Assembly (NCBI GenBank): GCA_035277145.1
Contig: DATELA010000092.1
Span: forward strand, 1 to 64,000
Direction of reading: 5' to 3'
Origin: DASRAP01 sp035277145
GTDB lineage: Bacteria; Gemmatimonadota; Gemmatimonadetes; Gemmatimonadales; Gemmatimonadaceae
DNA: 64,000 nucleotides
The position numbers were made by a program, and so were the translations under genes. The notes beneath the pieces are model-generated. The model did not search any database. It saw nothing but the letters and a program-made list of their open reading frames with translations, and was not told the origin of the DNA. Below are positions 33,747-43,257 of the stretch, piece after piece; positions within the stretch are counted from its first letter, which is position 1, and every line of letters begins with the position of its first letter.

Positions 33747-35711
33747 TTAGATCGTTGGCCGTTTGAGATGAATGTCAGTCGCGGTTTGGAATTTGTGCGC
33801 GACCGAAAGAATCAGGTCGTCGTTGAACAAATTGCCGATGATCTGCGCGCACGTCGGCATTGGATTCGACACAAACTGTTCGCCACCGCGACCACCGCCG
33901 CGTCCCGTCGAATCCGCGCCGCCACCACCGCCGCGCCCACCGCCGCCCGCGGCAGTCGAATCCGGAGCTGCGCCGCCACGACCCGCGCCGCCGCGTCCGC
34001 CCGATTGTCGCGTCTCGAACTTGTATTGCACGACAGCGCTCGGATGTCCGGTCTGCGAATGCAGCGCGATGTCACCCGCCGCAGTCGGGATGTACATGTC
34101 GTACTCCTTCAGGAACTCCGACCACTGCACGAGATACATGTGCCGGCGGCGCTGCGATTGAATGAAGTTGAGCGCTGTTCCCGTGCGTCCATTACCGCCG
34201 GTGCCCGGCATGCGTGCGACGCCCGCGAGCCGCGGATCCGGCGGCGGTGCGTTGCCGCGACCTGCAGTGCTGTCGGCGCCACCACGTCCCGTCGCTGTGC
34301 TATCCGCTCCGCCACCACGTCCACCGCGACCGCCACCGCCGCGACCACCTGACGCTGCGAGTCCCGCTTCCATTGTCGCTGCGTCGATGCCGAGTTCGCG
34401 CGCTTTCTGCTGCACGAAGTAATCGAAGAACGCGGTCGACTCGCCGCCACCGCCGCCACCTCCGCCGCCGCCCTGTTGCTGCGGACGCGCGCCGATCGGC
34501 TTCATGACCGCGCCAAGTTCTTTGAGCTTGTTGACGAATTCCTCCGGCGCCTGCGCATCAACGCCAATGCGCAGCGACGCGAGCTTGATGTTCTTGTCGA
34601 AATGGAACGGCGCCATGATCGTCGACGGATCTTTCTCGTCCACGCCATGAATCGTGTTGAACACCATCGCGCAATCTTCGATGGTGCGACACAGCGGGCC
34701 AACACGATCGCGCGACCACGCGAGCACCATACCACCGTGACGGCTCACCCGCCCGAACGTGGGGCGCAGTGCGCTCAATCCGTTCTCGCGCGCGGGCGAC
34801 ACAATCGAACCGGATGTTTCCGTGCCAATACCGAATGCGACGCACGCCGCAGCAGTCGCCGAGCCGGGGCCCGCGGACGATCCGCTCGCGCCTCGACGAA
34901 TGTCCCACGGATTGTTGGTGCGTCCACGATACCATTGATCGCCCGACGCGTACATGCCCGTCGAGAGTTTCGCGAGTAACACGGCACCGGCGTCGCGGAG
35001 ACGCACAACAACCTCGGCGTCTTCCTCGATGACGCGATTCTCGAATTCCGGCGAACCCCATGTCGTGCGCACACCGCGTGTCGAAAACAAATCCTTGACG
35101 CCGTACGGAATTCCGTGCAGCGGTCCGCGATACTTGCCGGCTTTGATTTCTTCATCAGCGCGTGCCGCTTCAGCGCGCGCGTGTTCTTCCATGATGGTGA
35201 CTGCGCACAACAGCGTCGGATCGAGACGCTTCAGGCGCGCGAGATAAATGTCCGTCAGTTTCGCCGACGTGATCTTGCGTTCCTTCAGCAACGCAGAAAG
35301 TCGATGCGCCGGTAAGAACGCGATATCATCGTCGTTCGTCGGAACCGCGCCGCTCCACTTGTCGACGGCAAACACGGCGCGATCGAACGCCTTCGCTCCG
35401 CGCTCTTTGCGAAGTTTTTCGAGTAGCGCACCGGTGCCACCGGGATACGCCTGGAACGTCCACGAGATTGGCTCGCCGAGTGGGATTGGCACCGGCGGCG
35501 CGGGCGGCGTTTGCGCTCCGCCCGCACCTGCGCGTCCACCGCCTTGCGCACGCGCGCCGCTGACGCCGAAGGTGCTCGCCGCCGCAGCGACGAGTGAGAG
35601 AAACACGAACTGGCGCCGGTCGACGCCGGTGTGGTGCTCAACCTCTTCCGCGATCTGCTCGAGTTCTTCCTGCGTTTGCTCGAGCAGCTCGATCTCGTCG
35701 TGCATCGTCAT
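33747..35711 (-). CDS. Exported amidase-signature protein with Gly-rich inserts (copy 1)
   Basis: 654 residues. An acidic N-terminal stretch of about 30 residues precedes a twin-arginine signal (DRRQFVFLSLVAAAASTFG). The amidase fold shows the catalytic lysine in GIPYGVKDLF, the cis-serine in GASGSSAGPGSA and the probable nucleophile serine in TSGSIVSPA. Glycine-rich low-complexity inserts (near 430-440, 475-520 and 600-640, with ADST repeats) interrupt the C-terminal half. Amidase-signature enzymes hydrolyse amide bonds of many substrates; the target is unknown. Paralogue of the next gene upstream. Confidence 0.82.
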   Translation of the reverse strand: MTMHDEIELLEQTQEELEQIAEEVEHHTGVDRRQFVFLSLVAAAASTFGVSGARAQGGGRAGAGGAQTPPAPPVPIPLGEPISWTFQAYPGGTGALLEKLRKERGAKAFDRAVFAVDKWSGAVPTNDDDIAFLPAHRLSALLKERKITSAKLTDIYLARLKRLDPTLLCAVTIMEEHARAEAARADEEIKAGKYRGPLHGIPYGVKDLFSTRGVRTTWGSPEFENRVIEEDAEVVVRLRDAGAVLLAKLSTGMYASGDQWYRGRTNNPWDIRRGASGSSAGPGSATAAACVAFGIGTETSGSIVSPARENGLSALRPTFGRVSRHGGMVLAWSRDRVGPLCRTIEDCAMVFNTIHGVDEKDPSTIMAPFHFDKNIKLASLRIGVDAQAPEEFVNKLKELGAVMKPIGARPQQQGGGGGGGGGGESTAFFDYFVQQKARELGIDAATMEAGLAASGGRGGGGRGGRGGGADSTATGRGGADSTAGRGNAPPPDPRLAGVARMPGTGGNGRTGTALNFIQSQRRRHMYLVQWSEFLKEYDMYIPTAAGDIALHSQTGHPSAVVQYKFETRQSGGRGGAGRGGAAPDSTAAGGGGRGGGGGADSTGRGGGRGGEQFVSNPMPTCAQIIGNLFNDDLILSVAHKFQTATDIHLKRPTI

Positions 35712-35763
35712 GCGGCCTCGGCCGGTCAGTGGACGGAGAGAATACCGCAGTCAAAAACAGAAA

Positions 35764-35903
35764 ACGCAAGGATCGAGGATCGAGTGTGAGGATCGAGATG
35801 CTAGGTGAAGGCGAAGGGACCGGAAAGGAGGCCACGCCCTCATCCTTTAAGGTCCCTCAGCCTTCAACTTGCGCCTCGTTCCTTCGCCTTGATCCTCGCT
35901 CCT
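35764..35903. repeat. GA-rich palindromic repeat between the two amidase genes
   Basis: GGATCGAG units at 35764-35795 and their complements at 35875-35900 (CCTTGATCCTCGCTCC) form outer arms; inside, AGGGACC with GGTCCCT and AAAGGA with TCCTTT pair. It reaches the stop codon of the upstream amidase gene and resembles the block near 33598 closely enough to be the same family. Confidence 0.7.
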
Positions 35904-37743
35904 AGGTAGTGATAGTCGGACGCCTCGAGTGGAAATCCGAATGCCGCTGGATCAGGTGCGCAACCGAGAGGATCACGTCGTCTTTGTACAAATCACCGGT
36001 GATCACACCACAGATCGGCTGCGGATTCAATGCCGGCCCTGCCGCGTTTCCACCGCGGCCGCCTCCGCCTCCACCAGCCGGCGGCTCGAACTTGTACGGC
36101 AGCACGGCGCATGGATGTCCGGTCTGCGCATTCGCGCCCGTATCGGCTTGCGGCGCGCCGACAAACAAATCGAGATCCTTCATGAACTCCGCCCACCGCA
36201 CGATGTACGCGTAACGGCGCCGCTGCAGCTGAATGAAATCCAGCGCGCGCACAGTGCGTCCGTTCACAAATCGCGGATTCCAATCTGCCGGCGCCATCGG
36301 ACTCGGTGGGGGACCGCCGGCCGGCGCGGCACCACCGCCTCCGGGACGTGGTGCGTCGGGCAGCGCAGTGAGATCGAGTCCAGTCTCCTTTGCTTTGCGT
36401 TGCACGTATTCGTCGAACGCGGCCGCGTATTCACCGTTCAATCCGCCGCCTGCGAGGAATCCCGTTCCGTTCATCGCGGATTGCGGCGGACGTGCGCCGA
36501 TTTCCTTCAGGTTCGCGCCAAGTTCGCGCAGCTTGGCGACGAGTTCCGGCGGAGCGCCCTGGCGTGCCGGTGCACCGTCCTGCGCTGGCTTGCCCGGATC
36601 AAATCCGATGCGCAACGACGACAGCTTGATGTTGCGATCAAACGCAAACGGCATCGTCAGCGTCGACGGATCTTTTTCATCGAGACCATGAATCACACTG
36701 AACACCATCGCGCAATCTTCGGCGCTGCGACACATCGGGCCAACGCGATCGTGCGACCACGCGAGCACCATGCCACCGTGCCGGCTCACGCGTCCGAACG
36801 TCGGGCGCAGCGCGGAAATGCCGCAGCGAATTGACGGTGACACGATCGAGCCCTGCGTTTCCGTTCCGATGCTGAACGCAACGCAACCGACTGCAGTCGC
36901 TGAGCCTGGTCCCGCAGATGAACCACTCGATCCCTGCGAAAGATTCCACGGATTGTTCGTGCGTCCGCGGAACCACTGATCGTTTTGTGCGAACAATCCC
37001 GTCGACAACTTCGCGAGCAACACCGCGCCTGCGTCGCGTAATCGAACGACAACTTCGGCGTCTTCGTCGATGATGCGATTCTCGAAATCCGCAGCGCCCC
37101 ATGTCGTGGGAACGCCTTTTGTCGTAAACAAATCCTTCACACCGTACGGCAATCCGTGCAACGGCCCGCGATACTTGCCCGCTTTGATTTCTTCATCGGC
37201 GCGCGCGGCTTCGGCGAGCGCTTGCGACTCCATGATCGTGACCGCGAACAGCAACGTCGGGTTGTAACGCTTCAATCGCTCGAGATAGATCTGCGTCAAT
37301 CGTGTTGACGTGATTTTTCGTTCCTTGAGCATCGCGGACAATCGATGCGCGGGCAGAAACGCGATGTCTTCGTCGGATGTCGGAACGGTGCCCGACCATT
37401 TTTCAACTTTGAACTGCGTGCGATCGAACGCCTTCGCGCCGCGTTCGCGCACCAGTTTTTCCATGAGCGCGCCAGTGCCTGCAGGATACGGCTGAAACGT
37501 CCACGATACCGGCTCGCCATTGCCAAGTTGTGCGGGCAATTGTGCGGCTTGGGGCGCAGCGTTCGGCGCGGCCCCAGCGCTCTGGGCGGCGGCGCGTGCC
37601 GCAAAGCCAAACGTCGTCGCGGCCGCAGCGGTGAGTGACATGAACACGAACTCGCGGCGATCCACGCCTTCGAGTTGGAGTTCATCGGCTTGTCGTTGTG
37701 CCTCGATCTCAGATTGCTCCAGCAACTCCTCGGGCGTAATCAC
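35902..37743 (-). CDS. Exported amidase-signature protein (copy 2)
   Basis: 613 residues with the same plan as copy 1: acidic N-terminus, Tat-like signal DRREFVFMSLTAAAATTFG, catalytic lysine in GLPYGVKDLF, GSSGSSAGPGSA and TQGSIVSPS. Long stretches such as DEDAEVVVRLRDAGAVLLAK are identical in both, so they arose by tandem duplication; this copy has fewer Gly-rich inserts. The start is a GTG with a ggagg ribosome-binding site 6 nt or more upstream, unlike the leaderless-looking genes nearby. Confidence 0.83.
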   Translation of the reverse strand: MITPEELLEQSEIEAQRQADELQLEGVDRREFVFMSLTAAAATTFGFAARAAAQSAGAAPNAAPQAAQLPAQLGNGEPVSWTFQPYPAGTGALMEKLVRERGAKAFDRTQFKVEKWSGTVPTSDEDIAFLPAHRLSAMLKERKITSTRLTQIYLERLKRYNPTLLFAVTIMESQALAEAARADEEIKAGKYRGPLHGLPYGVKDLFTTKGVPTTWGAADFENRIIDEDAEVVVRLRDAGAVLLAKLSTGLFAQNDQWFRGRTNNPWNLSQGSSGSSAGPGSATAVGCVAFSIGTETQGSIVSPSIRCGISALRPTFGRVSRHGGMVLAWSHDRVGPMCRSAEDCAMVFSVIHGLDEKDPSTLTMPFAFDRNIKLSSLRIGFDPGKPAQDGAPARQGAPPELVAKLRELGANLKEIGARPPQSAMNGTGFLAGGGLNGEYAAAFDEYVQRKAKETGLDLTALPDAPRPGGGGAAPAGGPPPSPMAPADWNPRFVNGRTVRALDFIQLQRRRYAYIVRWAEFMKDLDLFVGAPQADTGANAQTGHPCAVLPYKFEPPAGGGGGGRGGNAAGPALNPQPICGVITGDLYKDDVILSVAHLIQRHSDFHSRRPTITT

Positions 37744-37869
37744 CGTGCGGCCTCCGTCGCAATACTGTTGCTAACTGTGGGTGGCGCTGCGTGCGATCAG
37801 AATAGCGCGACGACCACCGCTACGCGAAGCCGAAGCCTGCTGACACCTATCGGTCGAGGGACGGATCGG

Positions 37870-37875
37870 TATTTT
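37870..37875 (+). promoter_or_regulatory. -10-like box 8 nt before the ridA start
   Basis: TATTTT is followed by 8 nt (gtcccgct) and the ATG at 37884. The 140 nt divergent region between the amidase and ridA shows no other clear element. Confidence 0.4.
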
Positions 37876-37883
37876 GTCCCGCT

Positions 37884-38270
37884 ATGCGAACCATCTCCAC
37901 ACCGAACGCGCCCATTCCGGCCGGCCACTACTCACAGGCGGTCGAGCACAACGGACTCATTTACGTCGCCGGCCAGCTCGGGATCGACCCCAAGCGGCCG
38001 GGTCATACGCCCGACGATATCGAGTTGCAAACCGAGCAAACTCTGCGCAACGTCGCGAACATTCTCATCGCTGCAGGCAGTGACCTGTCACGCGTGTTGT
38101 CGATGACCATCTACATCAGCGACATCTCCGATTGGTCGCGCGTGAACGGCATCTATTCGAAGGTGCTGGGCGCGCACAAACCGGCGCGCGCTGTCATCCC
38201 GGTCAAGGATCTTCACTACGGGTTCGGTATCGAGATCCAATGCGTTGCTGCCGTCGCGGGCTCGCCCTGA
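37884..38270 (+). CDS. ridA: RidA family enamine/imine deaminase
   Basis: 128 residues, normal size. It shows the family's start ISTPNAPIPAGHYSQAV, GLIYVAGQLGIDP, and KPARAVIPVKDL with the conserved arginine, followed by EIQCVAA. RidA proteins hydrolyse reactive 2-aminoacrylate released by PLP enzymes. This subfamily has leucine-aspartate-leucine-histidine (KDLHYG) where the housekeeping type has LPxG, so it may be a Rid subgroup with another imine substrate. Cytoplasmic. Confidence 0.88.
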   Translation: MRTISTPNAPIPAGHYSQAVEHNGLIYVAGQLGIDPKRPGHTPDDIELQTEQTLRNVANILIAAGSDLSRVLSMTIYISDISDWSRVNGIYSKVLGAHKPARAVIPVKDLHYGFGIEIQCVAAVAGSP

Positions 38271-38283
38271 GCGGACGCATGGG

Positions 38284-39102
38284 GTGACGCGGCCTTTCGC
38301 TGATCGCTCCGTCGTCATTACCGGAGCTTCGGACGGCATCGGCGCGGAGGTTGCGCGTCAGCTTGCCGGCCAGGGCGCATGGCTCGCGCTCGGCGCACGC
38401 CGCGCGCACGAACTCGACCTCGTCGCGCAGGAATGCATTTCCCGCGGCGGCCGCGCGATCATCGTAAAAACAGATGTGACCGATCCTGCGCAATGCCGCG
38501 ACCTGATTGCGCACGCGATGCAGTCGTACGGAAAAGTCGACGTACTCGTGAATAACGCCGGCGTCGGTGCGCATTTCGCGTTCAATGAAGCGACGGATCT
38601 TGCCGTGTACGATCGCGTGATGCGCGTGAACTTTCTCGGCAGCGTGTATTGCACACATGCAGCGCTCGCGCCGTTGCGTCAATCAAAAGGGCTCATCGTT
38701 GCGGTGTCGTCGCTCGCCGGAAAGACTGGCGTGCCATTCCGCACCGCGTATTCCGCGAGCAAGCACGCCATGCAAGGATTCTTCGACTCACTGCGGTTGG
38801 AGCTCGGCGGCTCCGGCATCGACGTCACGCTGGTGAGTCCGGGTTTCGTGGCCACCGACATCCGTGCGCACGCGCTGGGCGGAGACGGAAAAGTCCTCGG
38901 CGAAAGCCCGCTGGATGAACGCGATGTCATGGCGCTCGACGAATGCGGACGCCAGATCGTGGACGCGATGGAGCGCCGGAAGCGCGAGGTGATCATGACC
39001 GCGCGCGGGCGCATCGGCCTCATTCTGAAATCCGTAGCGCCACGGATGGTCGACCGGATGACGGCGGATGTGATGAAGCGACGCAGCGAAGAGCGAGGTT
39101 GA
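38284..39102 (+). CDS. Short-chain dehydrogenase/reductase
   Basis: 272 residues from GTG 38284. The Rossmann motif GASDGIGAE, NNAG, the catalytic serine in VAVSSLAGK and the YSASKH tyrosine-lysine pair are all present, so it should be an active NAD(P)-dependent oxidoreductase. The C-terminal extension (RGRIGLILKSVAPRMVDRM) resembles DHRS7-like or sterol-dehydrogenase-like SDRs that bind lipids. The substrate is unknown. The gap to ridA is 13 nt, so the two are probably cotranscribed. Confidence 0.85.
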   Translation: MTRPFADRSVVITGASDGIGAEVARQLAGQGAWLALGARRAHELDLVAQECISRGGRAIIVKTDVTDPAQCRDLIAHAMQSYGKVDVLVNNAGVGAHFAFNEATDLAVYDRVMRVNFLGSVYCTHAALAPLRQSKGLIVAVSSLAGKTGVPFRTAYSASKHAMQGFFDSLRLELGGSGIDVTLVSPGFVATDIRAHALGGDGKVLGESPLDERDVMALDECGRQIVDAMERRKREVIMTARGRIGLILKSVAPRMVDRMTADVMKRRSEERG

Positions 39103-39163
39103 GTCGCGGAACTCTCCTGCGAGCGAGGCGGTAGCAGGTCCATTCCCAGATCAGGAGGAGCGT

Positions 39164-39862
39164 ATGCGCGCTCGACACCTCTTGTCTGGCCTCGCAGGCG
39201 CGACGTTGCTCGGCTGGGCCTGTAGTGGAGATGTCACCGGCGCTGGGCCGGGGCAGGGCGTAATCGAAGTACGGCTGACCGATCATCCGGCATGGATGGA
39301 TTCGATCGCCGAAGTAAATGTGTTCGTGGTTCGCGTAGATGCCCGACTCGCCGAAGCCGACAGCGCCGAATGCGCTCTGGATGACGACGACGATCGCGAC
39401 AGTGTCGCGCTGGGCAACTCAGGACCGGGCGGCGGCGATGATCGCGAGGGGCCCGACGATCCCGATGAGGATCGCGAGAATCGATGGGTCACCATTGCAT
39501 CGCCAAACGCAACCTTCAACCTCCTCGACCTTCAGAACGGCGTAACCGCGCTGCTTGGCGCGGCGGTCGTCGACACGGGCGACTTCAAGGCGCTCCGTAT
39601 CGTGATCGATCCGAGTCAGTCGGAGATTGTTCTGAGGAACGGAACGCGCCTCACCGGCGCATCATCACCATTCGCGGAGTTCGGACCGGGAGAGCTACTC
39701 GCGATTCAGGTCCAACTCACCGACGAGGGATTCCGCGTGAAGCATCGCGGTCATTCGGTACTCGTCATCGACTTCGATCTCGAGGACAGTTTCTCGATGC
39801 GAGATCAAGCGATGAGAGATGGGCTGAGATTCACCCCGGTACTCCGAGCGACGGTGAACTGA
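39164..39862 (+). CDS. DUF4382 domain lipoprotein
   Basis: 232 residues with a lipoprotein signal (LGWAC) and good ribosome-binding site aggagg. GVIEVRLTDHPA and NLLDLQNGVTALLG, and the alternating strands after them, match the DUF4382 family of exported beta-sandwich proteins. A very acidic loop (DDDDDRD and DDREGPDDPDEDRE) at about 73-106 could bind calcium. Function unknown. It ends at a perfect bidirectional terminator shared with the exporter operon. Confidence 0.75.
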   Translation: MRARHLLSGLAGATLLGWACSGDVTGAGPGQGVIEVRLTDHPAWMDSIAEVNVFVVRVDARLAEADSAECALDDDDDRDSVALGNSGPGGGDDREGPDDPDEDRENRWVTIASPNATFNLLDLQNGVTALLGAAVVDTGDFKALRIVIDPSQSEIVLRNGTRLTGASSPFAEFGPGELLAIQVQLTDEGFRVKHRGHSVLVIDFDLEDSFSMRDQAMRDGLRFTPVLRATVN

Positions 39863-39875
39863 GCTGTGAGCTGTG

Positions 39876-39921
39876 AGCCCCAAGCCCTGAGCTGTGCGCA
39901 GTAAGCTCAGGGCTTGGGGCT
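39876..39921. terminator. Perfect 18 bp hairpin between convergent genes
   Basis: AGCCCCAAGCCCTGAGCT (39876-39893) pairs perfectly with 39904-39921 over a 10 nt loop. It separates the DUF4382 gene from the end of the exporter operon and touches the permease stop codon. There is no long T run on either strand, so it may act by pausing or by RNA stabilisation. Confidence 0.75.
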
Positions 39922-41185
39922 ACTCGTATCGCAGTGCTTCAACCGGATCCAGTCGTGCCGCGCGCGTCGCGGGCAGCATGCCGAACGCAATTCCTGTTGC
40001 CGCTGCAGCAAGCAGCGCGGTAACGATTGCGCTCGCCGGCACCGCCGTCGGAATTGGCGTGTTCGTGCGGACGACCCACGCGATGAACGTCCCGAACAAC
40101 AATCCGATCAGTGCGCCGAAGCTGGTGAGCGTCGCCGCTTCAACCAGGAACTGCCACAGAATGATTCCGCGTGTGGCACCGAGTGCTTTGCGAACACCGA
40201 TTTCTCGCGTGCGCTCCGTGACAGAAATCATCATGATGGCCACAACGCCGACCCCGCCCACGAGCAAGCCGACGCCAGACAGCGCAATGCCGACGAGGAA
40301 AATCGCACCGAACAATTGATCAAACACGTCGAGCATTCGGTCCTGCGTGACGAGCGCGAAGTTGTTTGGTTGGCTCGGCCGCAGTCCACGCATGCCACGC
40401 AGTGTCGCGGTCACCTCATCCATCACTTCAGCCTGCACGGTGTTGTCGCGCGGCTTCACCATCAGCAGCACGCCGCGTGACCACATGTTCAGGTGTCGTT
40501 TCGCAGTGGCGTGCGGAATGATGGCGCGCGGTTTGTCGGGACCGCGGCCGTCCATTGTCTTGAGGAAGCCCGCCTTCGAGTGATAAATGCCGATGACCTG
40601 AAACGGCTGACCGGACACGTACACTTCCTTACCGATTGGATCGGAGTCGCCGAAGAGTCGCGCTTTCGCCGAATCATTCAGGATGACGACCCGAGCGGCG
40701 GCTTCGTATTCCTGCCCGGTGAAGTTGCGACCGGGTGAAATGTCACCGACGTCGATCTCGAGCCAATCTTTACCCATCGCGTCGTACCCGACGTTGGCCA
40801 GATACCGATCGTGATATCGGAACGAGCCACCGCCGCCCCACAATTCGACCACCGCTTTGATGGACGGCAAGGCGCGAATAGCCTTGGCCTCTGGAATCGT
40901 GATCGCGGGGTTGCGGCGCTCGGGGCACTCTTCGTCCGTTCCGTCGCAGCCGCTGAGACTGATCGGGCGACGGCGAACCTGAAATGACGTTGCGCCGAAT
41001 GCATCGACGTCGGCGCGGAAACTTTCGCGAATGCCATGCACCGTGGCGCCGATGGCCGTCACAACGAACACGCCGACGGCGACACCCATGATGGTGAGGC
41101 TCGCGCGCACTTTGTTCGCGCGCATCGCGTCAAATGCGATGCCAACGCCCTCGAACACGAGACGAACGCGATCGATGATGCGCAT
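39920..41185 (-). CDS. MacB-like ABC transporter permease (distal)
   Basis: 421 residues: one N-terminal membrane helix (ASLTIMGVAVGVFVVTAIGATV), a periplasmic MacB-PCD domain to about 270, and three C-terminal helices of the FtsX fold with the conserved ERTREIGVRKALGA. It lacks the ATPase domain, which is encoded two genes upstream. The start codon overlaps the stop of the other permease by 1 nt. With its partner it would form a mechanotransmitting exporter rather than a classical channel. Confidence 0.88.
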   Translation of the reverse strand: MRIIDRVRLVFEGVGIAFDAMRANKVRASLTIMGVAVGVFVVTAIGATVHGIRESFRADVDAFGATSFQVRRRPISLSGCDGTDEECPERRNPAITIPEAKAIRALPSIKAVVELWGGGGSFRYHDRYLANVGYDAMGKDWLEIDVGDISPGRNFTGQEYEAAARVVILNDSAKARLFGDSDPIGKEVYVSGQPFQVIGIYHSKAGFLKTMDGRGPDKPRAIIPHATAKRHLNMWSRGVLLMVKPRDNTVQAEVMDEVTATLRGMRGLRPSQPNNFALVTQDRMLDVFDQLFGAIFLVGIALSGVGLLVGGVGVVAIMMISVTERTREIGVRKALGATRGIILWQFLVEAATLTSFGALIGLLFGTFIAWVVRTNTPIPTAVPASAIVTALLAAAATGIAFGMLPATRAARLDPVEALRYE

Positions 41186-42429
41186 CAGGTCTCGTGCCGC
41201 AATGCGGCGATTGGATCAAGGCGCGCTGCGCGGCTCGCCGGATAAATACCGGCCGCGATTCCAACCGCAGCGCCGACGGTGAGTCCGAAGAGAATCGACC
41301 ACGGCGCAACCGACGCGGGCAGCGGAGAGAACTTCGCGACGAGTTGCGCGAGGCCGATGCCAAACGCGATGCCGATCGCGGCGCCGACGACGCTCAGGGT
41401 TGCGGCCTCGACGAGAAACTGCGACATGATGTCACTGCGCCGCGCGCCGAGTGCTTTGCGGATGCCGATCTCCGCCGTACGCTCAGCCACCGCGACGAGC
41501 ATGATGTTCATGATGACCATCGCGCTCACGACGAGTCCGATCGCGGGCAGGATGGCGCCAAACTGCATCAGCCGGCTGGTCAGTCCGTTGAAGAACTCCA
41601 GTGCGGCGTCCGCGGTCTCGAGCGCGAAATTGTCGCGCTTGCCGGGCGGAACGTGTCGATGGGCGCGTAGCACGCCGCGCACCGATTCCATCGCTTCTGT
41701 GAGCGTGCTGGCGTCGGACGCCTGGACGATCATTGCGTCGATGTCGAACCGCGGGTTCGTGACGCGGCGAATCGGCGACGTCCATGGCGCAATGAACATG
41801 CGGTCGAGCGAGAACCCGAACACGGAGCCCTGCTTCTTCAGCAGCCCGATGACCGTGTAAGGAATCCCGTTCATCTTGAGCTCGCGGCCGATCGGATCGA
41901 GGTCGGGGAAGAAATGCGCGGCGACTTCGGTGCCGATGACGACGACGGGAAGACCGCGGTCGACTTCTTGTTGCGTGAAAATGCGTCCGCGATCGAGGTC
42001 GTACTTCTTGATGCGGAAATAATCGGCGTCGGCGCCGATCGCGAACACTTGCCGCGGTCTCGCGTACGCCGAATTCGCGTTACTGAAAATGATCGTTTCG
42101 ATCGACGTGAGCGTGCCGGGCGGCAGCGCTTCGCGCGCGATCGTAATGTCCGCTTCGAACAGGCGCGGCCGGCGCATCATCTCGCGCCACGAATCTTCCG
42201 TCGTTTCGCCGACGTCCATTTGCGGGAATCGGCGCAGCGTGAACGTGTTCACGCCGAAGAACGTGCCCGCGAAATCTTCCTCGACGTAGCGCTGCATTCC
42301 CGAGACGATCGAAATGACCGCGATCAGAAACATCACGCCGATGACGACGCCAATCAGCGTGAAGAAGCTCTTCAGCTTCTGAACGCGGAGCGTGTTGAGG
42401 GCGAGGCGAACCGCCTCGAGAATCGGCAT
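41185..42429 (-). CDS. MacB-like ABC transporter permease (proximal)
   Basis: 414 residues with the same fold as its neighbour: helix FFTLIGVVIGVMFLIAVISI, periplasmic domain, three C-terminal helices and AERTAEIGIRKALGA. The two permeases probably form a heterodimer, as in LolCE-like or two-permease MacB systems. It starts 15 nt after the ATPase gene. Confidence 0.88.
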   Translation of the reverse strand: MPILEAVRLALNTLRVQKLKSFFTLIGVVIGVMFLIAVISIVSGMQRYVEEDFAGTFFGVNTFTLRRFPQMDVGETTEDSWREMMRRPRLFEADITIAREALPPGTLTSIETIIFSNANSAYARPRQVFAIGADADYFRIKKYDLDRGRIFTQQEVDRGLPVVVIGTEVAAHFFPDLDPIGRELKMNGIPYTVIGLLKKQGSVFGFSLDRMFIAPWTSPIRRVTNPRFDIDAMIVQASDASTLTEAMESVRGVLRAHRHVPPGKRDNFALETADAALEFFNGLTSRLMQFGAILPAIGLVVSAMVIMNIMLVAVAERTAEIGIRKALGARRSDIMSQFLVEAATLSVVGAAIGIAFGIGLAQLVAKFSPLPASVAPWSILFGLTVGAAVGIAAGIYPASRAARLDPIAALRHET

Positions 42430-42444
42430 GTCGCTCCTGTCAGT

Positions 42445-43251
42445 CTAGTGTCCGATGATTCCGCCGGTGCGTGCAATGAACTTGTCCTTCCGTTCATCAC
42501 TCGCGATCACGCCGTCGCGCAACACGACCACGCGGCGCGCGTGTGCGGCGATGTCGGGCTCGTGCGTCACCATGATCACGGTCTGGCCGGACGCGGCGAG
42601 CGTTTCGAACACGCGCATGATTTCCGCGGACGTGAACGAGTCGAGGTTACCGGTTGGTTCGTCCGCGAGCAGAATCGACGGGTCATTCACCAGCGCGCGC
42701 GCAATCGCAACGCGTTGACGCTGACCGCCGGACAACTCGTTCGGCCGGTGATGCATGCGGTTCTCGAGATTCACCTTCTTGAGCGCGAGCGTCGCGCGCT
42801 CGCGGCGTTCGCGCGACTTCACGCCGGCATAAACCAGCGGAAGTTCGACGTTCTGTAACGCGCTCGCGCGCGGCAACAGGTTGAACGTCTGGAAAACGAA
42901 TCCGATTTCCTTGTTGCGCACGGCGGCCAACTGGTTGTCGCCCATTTTCGAAACGAGCGATCCATTGAGCCAGTACTCGCCGGCGTTCGGTGTGTCGAGG
43001 CAGCCGATCAGATTCATGAGCGTCGACTTACCCGAGCCCGACGGTCCCATGATGGCGACGTATTCGTTGCGGCGCACGGCGATGTCGACGCCGCGAAGGG
43101 CGCGCACGATTTCGCCGCCCATGTCGTATTCGCGTTTCAGTCCGCGTGTGACGATCACCCAGTCGCGGCCCGGGACTCCCGGGTTGGCGACTACAGCTTG
43201 TCGTTCCGCTGTCGTTGAAAGTGGCGCGTCGTCAGTCATCTGTGGTGTCAC
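42445..43251 (-). CDS. MacB/LolD-type ABC transporter ATPase
   Basis: 268 residues; Walker A GPSGSGKSTLMNLIG, signature LSGGQRQRVAIARAL, Walker B ILLADEPTGNLD and the H-loop in VTHEPDIA are complete. A 30-residue N-terminal extension without similarity precedes the fold; start is GTG 43251 or the ATG 12 nt downstream. It powers the two downstream permeases. Confidence 0.92.
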   Translation of the reverse strand: MTPQMTDDAPLSTTAERQAVVANPGVPGRDWVIVTRGLKREYDMGGEIVRALRGVDIAVRRNEYVAIMGPSGSGKSTLMNLIGCLDTPNAGEYWLNGSLVSKMGDNQLAAVRNKEIGFVFQTFNLLPRASALQNVELPLVYAGVKSRERRERATLALKKVNLENRMHHRPNELSGGQRQRVAIARALVNDPSILLADEPTGNLDSFTSAEIMRVFETLAASGQTVIMVTHEPDIAAHARRVVVLRDGVIASDERKDKFIARTGGIIGH

Positions 43252-43257
43252 AATCGT

